From the NCBI GenBank assembly GCA_016748015.1, contig JAAOMT010000571.1, positions 304,875-368,874 of the forward strand: a DNA stretch of 64,000 bases, written 5' to 3'. This DNA comes from Geosiphon pyriformis. Lineage: Eukaryota; Glomeromycota; Glomeromycetes; Archaeosporales; Geosiphonaceae. The position numbers were made by a program, and so were the translations under genes. Below, in pieces: positions 57,260 through 64,000 of the stretch (positions within the stretch are counted from its first letter, which is position 1; each line of letters begins with the position of its first letter). Below the pieces are notes generated by a model. The model was not told the origin of the DNA and searched no databases. It worked only from the letters and a program-made list of their open reading frames with translations.

Positions 57260-57650
57260 AAGTAACTACAAGTGGCTAATATCTGAGTATACTGACTAAT
57301 TTGACTGAACTATAACTCTTGTATAGTTCAATCAAATACAGCATTGGTCTTGAACAGCCAGTCATTACTAATAAGAGCTTGATATTGTGTGGCTTTTATA
57401 ATTAAAACTTTAATTGGCATGATAATATTATTAACTTTAAAAAAAAAGTTATTAATTTTACCAATAGGAGTCTTAGTTGTTCTATTGGCTGTAATGATTT
57501 TGGTGTTAGTAGTATTTTCAATTTGGTAATTTAATTGGTTTATAAGTTGTCATGTAATAATATTGCTTGCTGACTCATTATCAAAAATTAGCTTAATAGC
57601 TTGGCTATTAACTTTGGCATTTATGTATATTGTAGTAATTAGTTTAGTGT
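57260..57650 (-). pseudogene. Element E protease, active site changed to DNE
   Basis: On the minus strand it reads IYINAKVNSQAIKLIFDNES; D-N-E replaces D-S-G. KTPIGKINNF and YQALISNDWLFKT follow. It therefore still has the core that B has lost. Predicted inactive. Confidence 0.68.
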
Positions 57651-57699
57651 TAAAAATGGCTCTACTAAATAATAGGATTTTTAATTGGTCTTCTAACTC

Positions 57700-59940
57700 A
57701 AATAAGAAAATAATGATTAGTAATTTATTTTCTGTAATGTTATTAGTAAATAGTTAGTGGTTGGTTTTCAAGTTATTGGGTGAATTGTTTTTTGTTACAC
57801 TCAAAAAGCTTAACTAGTTCTGAAAATTTGGGTTTTGGACATATTCATTTTCTGAATTTTTTGGGCATAATTTTGATGTCTGATTTGAAAAATTGAAAAT
57901 TAGTTGGTGCATAATTATTGCCAATCTTTAGTTTTGTTGTGTGTGTATAATTCTCAGTTTTTAGTTTTTGGTTGTTATTTGAGTTAAGTTTTATAATAAT
58001 GTTTAAATTAATTAGAATTAATAAATAATTTAAGACTGTAACTAATATATTATTAATATTAGAGTTTGATATATTGAAAGTAAGTATATTAGTTGTTGTA
58101 TTATTGGTGCATAATAAAATTAGTATGGTTTTAATAACAAATTGTTAGTAGAGTTTTAGTTTAAAACCAGTGATCAGAATTTTAATATTGATTTCCTAAT
58201 TATTAATTATTTTATCTAAAATAACAATCTGTTTTTAAATGATTTTGTTTATTATAATAATAACAATTATGCATTTTTTGTTGTCATAATTAATTGACTA
58301 ATAATAATAATAAACATAATTGATTTTAGAAACAATTAAAGTTTTCTGGATTATTATGATGTTAAGAAGATTAATAAATTGTTTGATTGTTAATTAAGTA
58401 TTCTTCTAATTTTTGATTAATAGAGTTACTAAATTGTTTTAGCTTAAAATCCAATTCAGATAATTTATTTATTACTAGATTTATAGTTTGAACATGATTG
58501 GCTTTGAATTTAGCTAATTCAAATTTTCTGATGTGAGTAACTGTGTTTTGTAGAATATTTGGATACATTAAATATACTTGTTATAACAAATTGCTATATA
58601 ATTCATGAATAAATTGATTTAAAATCTGTGGCACTGTAAAGTAGTCAGTGTTAATTACTTAAATTTGGCACAGATTTCTGTAGAAATATTCCAAGTAAAT
58701 AATAACTGCTTTAGTATCACCTTGTTTGATTGTAATAAAACTAATTAATAAGCAATTAATGCTATTATTATTACTAAAATACTGTAAAAACACAGTTTTA
58801 AACACATTAAAATCTTGGAATTTGTTTACAAAATTCTGATATTACAAATTGGCAATATTTTAGAAAAAGTATAAGATGGCTTAAAAAGCTTTGGTATTAT
58901 TTTATCTATTAACTGTAATGGCTTTTTCCATATTGTTTAGCTATGCTTAGGCATTGTCTTTTTTGCTAGTGAATTTTTTAAGTTTGACAATAGATACATA
59001 TGTTATTGGTGTAAATTGTTGTTGTTGTGGTTGTTGTTAAAATTGTTGTTGAGATTGTTATTATTGTATAATAATTAGTACAACTAATGAATTAATCACA
59101 ATAACTGGCAGTAAGTTTTGTTGAAAAATAGGAGTGAAATTTGAATTGTTTAAATTTTGGCTAAGTTTGAATAATCGAAGTTATAATTTTTGGATTAATT
59201 AGGATTGGGTTTTAATTATTATTTTTCTGATTGTTGCCTTCTTCTTTTTTTGAATTAGTGTCTTTCTAATAACTGGTAGATTCGAAATTTGGTTAAGATA
59301 ATAATAATTAAAGTCCTAATAGTGTTGTTAATTACAATTTAAATTTTTTAAAGAAATTATCATAGGTTTTTAATAATTTGGCTTTTTTTGATTATTTTGG
59401 AATAGTACTCTGAATAATAGTATTTTTGCAGTTGATAATAATATGAATTTAGATAGTATATAAATAGTATTTCCTAGTATATAATAGTATAATAGGTAAA
59501 TAGGTAAAAAAATTCTTGATTTTTTTCAAGTAGACAGTTGTATTTTCCTTAATGTTCTTACTAAAGTTTGTAATTTTTCTTTGTCTGCAAAGGTAATAAG
59601 AAATTTCTGTTAAGTGTACTTCTTAATTTCTCTGTTTATTTCTGTAATTAGTAGTGTAAACAGATAGTTTAATAGAAATGTAATGTTTTGTAATAATTTA
59701 CTGTAGAAATTTCTGAAGATGGCTTTTAGATTTTCTTGGTCTTTCAAGTAGAATTTAATTTTTTTGTTAACATAAAAGTTAAAAGCTGATTCTGCTGACC
59801 AATAATTATTTGTCAGTCTGAAATAAGTTTGGTAATATTAAAATAAGAATTTTATGAATTCTAAATGATTTTCTCTTATAATTTTTTGGTCTGTTATTTT
59901 TCTGAATAGTTAATGTTGATGCTAATTTTCTGTTAGATTA
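57700..59940 (-). pseudogene. Element E gag, decayed
   Basis: It aligns with gag of A, B and F. The clearest piece is 58371-58568, containing FKLKQFSNSINQKLEEYL, which is close to the same part of B. The N-terminal part (near 59450-59900) aligns with G. A knuckle can be placed only roughly. Most Gln and Trp codons are now stops. Confidence 0.65.
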
Positions 59941-59961
59941 TATCTCATAGGGAACACCAAA

Positions 59962-60823
59962 TATTACAAGTAATTATTTGGGGTGTTGAAACAAATGACA
60001 AACTCATAACTTGGTGCTTAATAGCTGAAAATATTGATAATTTCTGAAGGTTTTGAAGTTTGAAAATTTTGGTTAAGTTTTTTATATAATAAACAGAAAT
60101 TTAATTAATGGTTTTTTTTGTGAATTTTTTTTTCAGTATGGTAGCCAGTTTATTTTAACAGTTATGTTTTTTTGATAAACTATTTTTAAATTTTTATTCT
60201 TGTTATCAGATCTTTTATCAGACTATTTTTGATGTTAAATACTTATTGTTTAATTTTTTAATCAATTAATAAACAAAGAAACAAAACAAAAAATAAAATA
60301 AAAAATAAAAAAAAAATAAAAAATTAGTATCTTATTAATAGTTATAATCAAAAGTTATTGTTTCAGTATGATTAAGTATTAAAGTTTATTAACATAAATT
60401 GTTAATAATAAAAAAGTAATTAATATTCTTAATTAAAAATTAGATGATAATTAAATATTTTATTAATATTAATATAATTCTATTTTAAGTCATAAAAAAC
60501 TATCTTTTAAAGAGAGAAATATAAGATAAATAATTATTGTTAACTAGTGTTTTGTCTGAATCAAATATTTATTTTGCTTTTAACATTTTTGTTATATATA
60601 TACATAATTTATGTTATATAAGATTTCTTGAAATTTTTCAATTTTTTTGAAAAAAATTTTGGAATTCTGCAATTCTGCAATTCTATAAAAGAAATTCTGG
60701 AATTTTGGAATTTTAAAATCCTGCAATTTCTTGAAAAAAATTTTGGAATTTCTTTTTTTATTATGTTTATTTCTAATTGGTTATTTTATTTATTATTATA
60801 CTTTTTACTTTCTATAAATAACA
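59962..60823 (-). repeat. Element E 5' LTR (862 bp)
   Basis: On the minus strand it runs from TGTTATTTATAG at 60823 to GTAATA at 59962, followed by TTTGGTGTTCCC. Repeated GGAATTCTGCAATTCTGCAA-like units lie at about 60655-60760. The small open frames in it are chance products of these repeats. Confidence 0.82.
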
Positions 60824-62600
60824 CTAAAAATATTATTTAGATAATATTAATAATTATGGTTATGACAAAAACACTATTAATATAAGTACTATTTCAAAAC
60901 AATAAAAAAAAACTAAACTATTAAAAACCTATAATGATTTTTTTGAATGATTTAAATCATGACTAACAATATTATCAAAACTTTAATTACCATCATCTTA
61001 ACCAAATTTTGGATTTATCAATAATTAAATAAACATCAATTTAAAAGAAAAAGAAGACAGTAATTAAAAAAAAATACTTAAAACCCAATTTCAAATAACT
61101 TGAAAATCTAAATTCTAATTGTTCAAATTCAGCAAAACCTGAACAATCTAAACTCAGTTTAACAAAATTTATCTCTAGCTATCTCAATTAATCAACTACT
61201 AGTAGTAATAATTGCCATTTTTTAACAACCATAATAACAACAATTTATATTAATAGTCTATGTACCAATTACAAAACTTGAAAAATTTATTGACAAAGAG
61301 AACAATATTAAAACATAGTTAAATAATATGGCAAAAACCATTACAATCAACAGATGAAATAACACTAAAGCATTTTAAGCTATCCTATATTTTTTTTAGA
61401 ATACCACCAACTTGTGATATTAGAATTTAATTAACAAATCACAAACTTTTAACGAATTTAAAACTGGGTTTTTGTAATATTTTAATAATAATAATAGTAT
61501 TAATTGTTTGTTAACTGATTTTATTACAATCAAACAAAGTAATACAAAAGCAGTTACTATTTATTTAGAATGTTTTTACAAGAATCTGTGCCAAATTTAA
61601 GTAGTTAATACTAATTATTTTTTAATGCCACAGATCTTAAACCAATTTATTCATGGTTTACACAGCAGTTTACTACAATAAATATGCTCATTGCACCCAA
61701 ATACTCTCTAAGATATAATTATACACATCCAAGATTTTGAATTGGCCAAACTTGAAGCCAATTACATGCAAACTGTAAATTTAATAATAAACAAATTATC
61801 TGAATTGGATACCAATTAAAACAATTTGGCAAAGCTATTAATCAGAAAATTAAGGAATACTTAACTAATAATTAAATTATTTATTAGTTTTATAACATTG
61901 TAACAATCAAAAAAACTTTAATTGATTCCAAAATCAATTGTATTTATTATTATCATTGAATCAATTATGGCAACAAAAAACATGTAATTGCTATTATTGT
62001 AGTAAACAAAACTATTTAAAAACAGATTATTGTTTCAGGTCTAATAATTTATAATCAAAAAACCAATATAGAAATAATGATTACAAATTCCAAATCTTAA
62101 ACTATATTAATAATCTATTATTTAAACAATATTAATATCAGTTACATTTCTTTTAAATGACATAACAGCCAATATACATATCTTCTATTTATTAAGTTTC
62201 AACACTCATAATTTATTAACTATTACAGTTACAAATAATTTATTAATCTCAACCAATTTAAATACCACCATAAAATTTAGTTCAAATATTAACTGAAAAT
62301 TCAAGACCAAGAATTACATACACATAATAAAATTAGAGATTGGCAATAATTATGTATTAGCTAATTCTTAACTCCTTATACCAGTTATTAAAATTGCACT
62401 CAAGAAATTTGGAAAATAAAAATATCTAAAACCTAAATTTTCAGAATTATTTAAGTCTTCTGGCTATATCAGCAGATAATTTATTTAATAATCTAAAAAT
62501 TCACTACAATTTACTAATCAACAATATCTCACCAACAATTATTACAGAAAACAAATTACTAGCTACTATTTTTTTATTTAAATTAAAAAATTAATCAAAA
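60824..62600 (+). pseudogene. Element F gag, decayed
   Basis: The capsid part aligns with B from about 61335 onwards. The knuckle at 61989-62030 reads CYYCSKQNYLKTDY, with His and the last Cys both changed to Tyr by single transitions. The tail is Tyr/Gln/Asn-rich as in other copies. Confidence 0.62.
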
Positions 62601-63050
62601 ACCCTATTATTTAGTAAAGCCACTTTTAATACCAAACTCATTATTGTTATATATATTAACACTAAAATTAATAATTAATCTATTAAACTTATCTTTAATA
62701 GCAGATTAGCAGACAATATTATTACAGAACAATTCATAAACCAATTAAATTACCAAGTTAATTAAGTTGTTAGCACCAAAATTATTACTGTTAATAGAGC
62801 AACAAAAACTCTAATTGAAAAAATTAATAACTTTTTTTTTAAAGTTAATAGTATTATTATGCTCATCAAAGTTTTAGTAATAGAAGTCACACAATACTAA
62901 GTTTTTATTAGTAATAACAAGCTGTTCAAAATTAATACTATACTTGATTAGAATACTTAAAAGCTCTAATTAACATTTAATAATTAGCATATTCAAGTAT
63001 TTGCCACTTATAGTTATTTCAAAGCTTTTTTAAAAAAACAATCATTGATC
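62600..63050 (+). pseudogene. Element F protease, active site changed to NSR
   Basis: It aligns with A and E: YINTKINN, then LIFNSRLADNIIT, where N-S-R replaces D-S-G. The strand KTLIEKINNFFF and a YWVFISNN stretch follow. Both changed residues are G-to-A transitions. Confidence 0.62.
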
Positions 63051-63179
63051 AAGCTAGAAAAAAACCTACTTGAAAAGCCTATTAAGTTTTATAAATTAAA
63101 GATAATTACAATAAACTATTATTAATACTCTCCTGAAAAAAAAAGATAAACTCTAAACCATTACTATTATTGAAAAAAT

Positions 63180-63880
63180 AGCCAACAATTGATATGTATT
63201 ATACTCAACTCTAAAACTAAGAAAACAACCACTTTATATCTTACTCAAATACAAAGACTACAAGAAAAAGCTTTTATTTATGAAAGTTTGGATTTTGCCT
63301 AAAAAAAACTATAAAACATGTATCTATTACTACTGTAAAGCATATTACAGAAAATATTTTCAATACTTAAAATAACAGGAAAAGTAGAACAATGAACTAT
63401 GTCTTGCTTACAAAAAAATACTATTCAATAAAAAAATATAGAATAATATTCTTAATCATAAAAAAACATGTGATATATTGTGTTAATACACAATTTTTAT
63501 AAATAATTAAGTAAATAGAAGAATATCTTTTAATACTACATAGAACTATGTATTTTTATGTTTAGATAATTATTCATATAACAAAAATAAAATCTAAAAA
63601 ATAACAAATGCCAAAGTCAAAGGTACTTTATTCAATAAAATTTTAACAATTAAAAATAATTTACCAAAATCTGTTGACACTGTTTTCATTTTAAATTTAA
63701 ACATATTTATTAATATTATGATAATTTAAAACAATTCTATGAACATTACTAAGATTTAATACTCATTTAAGAAGACAAAAGCAGCATTTAGAACAATTAA
63801 ATACAAAATTCTGTAAACATTGCCTAATTTTTAGTGACTTTGAATATTGTAACAATTGTAATATTATTTATAATTCATTA
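63180..63880 (+). pseudogene. Element F Cys-rich module, decayed
   Basis: It keeps the order CIYYYCKAY, LCLAYKK, WNNILNHKKTCDILC and CNNCN near 63850. Several Cys are Tyr. It aligns with B at 10430-10990. The sequence after about 63930 no longer aligns well with B. Confidence 0.6.
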
Positions 63881-64000
63881 TCATATATGATTTATTTACA
63901 GTCTAAAACAAAAAAAATTGGACAAAAAAATGCATCTTATAAGATTTGATCTAGTTTAACCAATTTTGGTTAAATTGTGGTAAGATTAGTTGGAAATAAA

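Larger units (their letters stand above)
51939..60823 (-). mobile_element. Element E: family 2 LTR element nested in G/F, highly decayed
   Basis: An 8.9 kb minus-strand element with LTRs at 59962-60823 and 51939-52653. Gag, protease, Cys-rich, dUTPase, RT, RNase H, an integrase remnant and ORF3 can be followed, but A/T changes have removed most open frames. It lies in gag of G/F in opposite orientation. The four flanking bases are CCAG and CTAA, compatible with one duplicated site after two C/G-to-T/A changes. The catalytic core of integrase is missing. Confidence 0.83.
60824..64000 (+). mobile_element. Element G/F, 3' segment (gag, protease, Cys-rich), continues past window
   Basis: It resumes gag exactly where the 5' segment stops at 51938. 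It runs through capsid, knuckle, protease and Cys-rich module in plus orientation, aligned with B and E, and leaves the window before a clear dUTPase. AT decay is extreme, with very few codons ending in G or C and stops throughout. Confidence 0.75.

Noticed and set aside
60628-60840. 70-codon open frame rich in Phe, Ile and Leu
   Set aside because: It lies in the E LTR over the GAATTC-like repeats and is antisense to the element; a product of base composition.
1-64000. A variant genetic code in which TAA/TAG mean Gln and TGA means Trp
   Set aside because: TAG and TAA also replace Trp, and TGA also replaces Arg; sibling copies keep CAA, CAG or TGG at the same positions, and frameshifts and lost active sites accompany the stops. 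Decay explains it better.

Overview
The window is an AT-rich eukaryotic repeat island made almost entirely of nested, decayed retrotransposons. No host gene, tRNA, rRNA or CRISPR array was recognised. The very high AT content, Ty3/Gypsy elements carrying a dUTPase, and LINEs with an RNase H domain suggest a fungal genome. An arbuscular mycorrhizal fungus (Glomeromycotina) is my best guess, but no host gene is present to confirm it.

Layout. Element A (1-8552, +) is a Ty3/Gypsy element cut by the window edge. Its 3' LTR ends at 8552, inside the gag of element B. B runs 8553-14387 (+) and is interrupted in its integrase by element C (14388-24214, +, both LTRs). Next come the 5' end of LINE1 (24215-25150, -), an AT-rich spacer, and LINE2 (26930-31147, +). 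The missing 3' end of B follows on the minus strand (31148-33219), then element D (33220-43020, -, both LTRs, same family as C), then the 3' part of LINE1 (43021-48868, +). LINE3 (49003-50180, -) is a 5'-truncated tail. Element G/F (50590-51938 and 60824-64000, +) is split by the complete but degenerate element E (51939-60823, -).

The main result is structural. The two halves of B lie outside C on the left and outside D on the left, and the two halves of LINE1 lie outside C on the right and outside D on the right. Four-base target duplications, reading frames and LTR lengths match crosswise (C-left with D-left, C-right with D-right), not within C or within D. The simplest history is two insertions of one LTR family, one into B and one into LINE1, in inverted orientation, followed by a recombination between them that inverted the intervening DNA.

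The LTR elements share one gene order: gag (CCHC knuckle), aspartic protease, an unnamed Cys-rich module, dUTPase, beta-rich linker, RT, RNase H, integrase with a GPY/F-like tail, and an unrecognised ORF3 that runs into the 3' LTR. All copies are broken, mostly by C-to-T and G-to-A transitions. No copy keeps all catalytic residues. E and F are much more decayed than A-D. LINE1 and LINE2 carry ORF1 (RRM-like) and ORF2 (endonuclease and RT; in LINE1 also RNase H and a terminal zinc motif).
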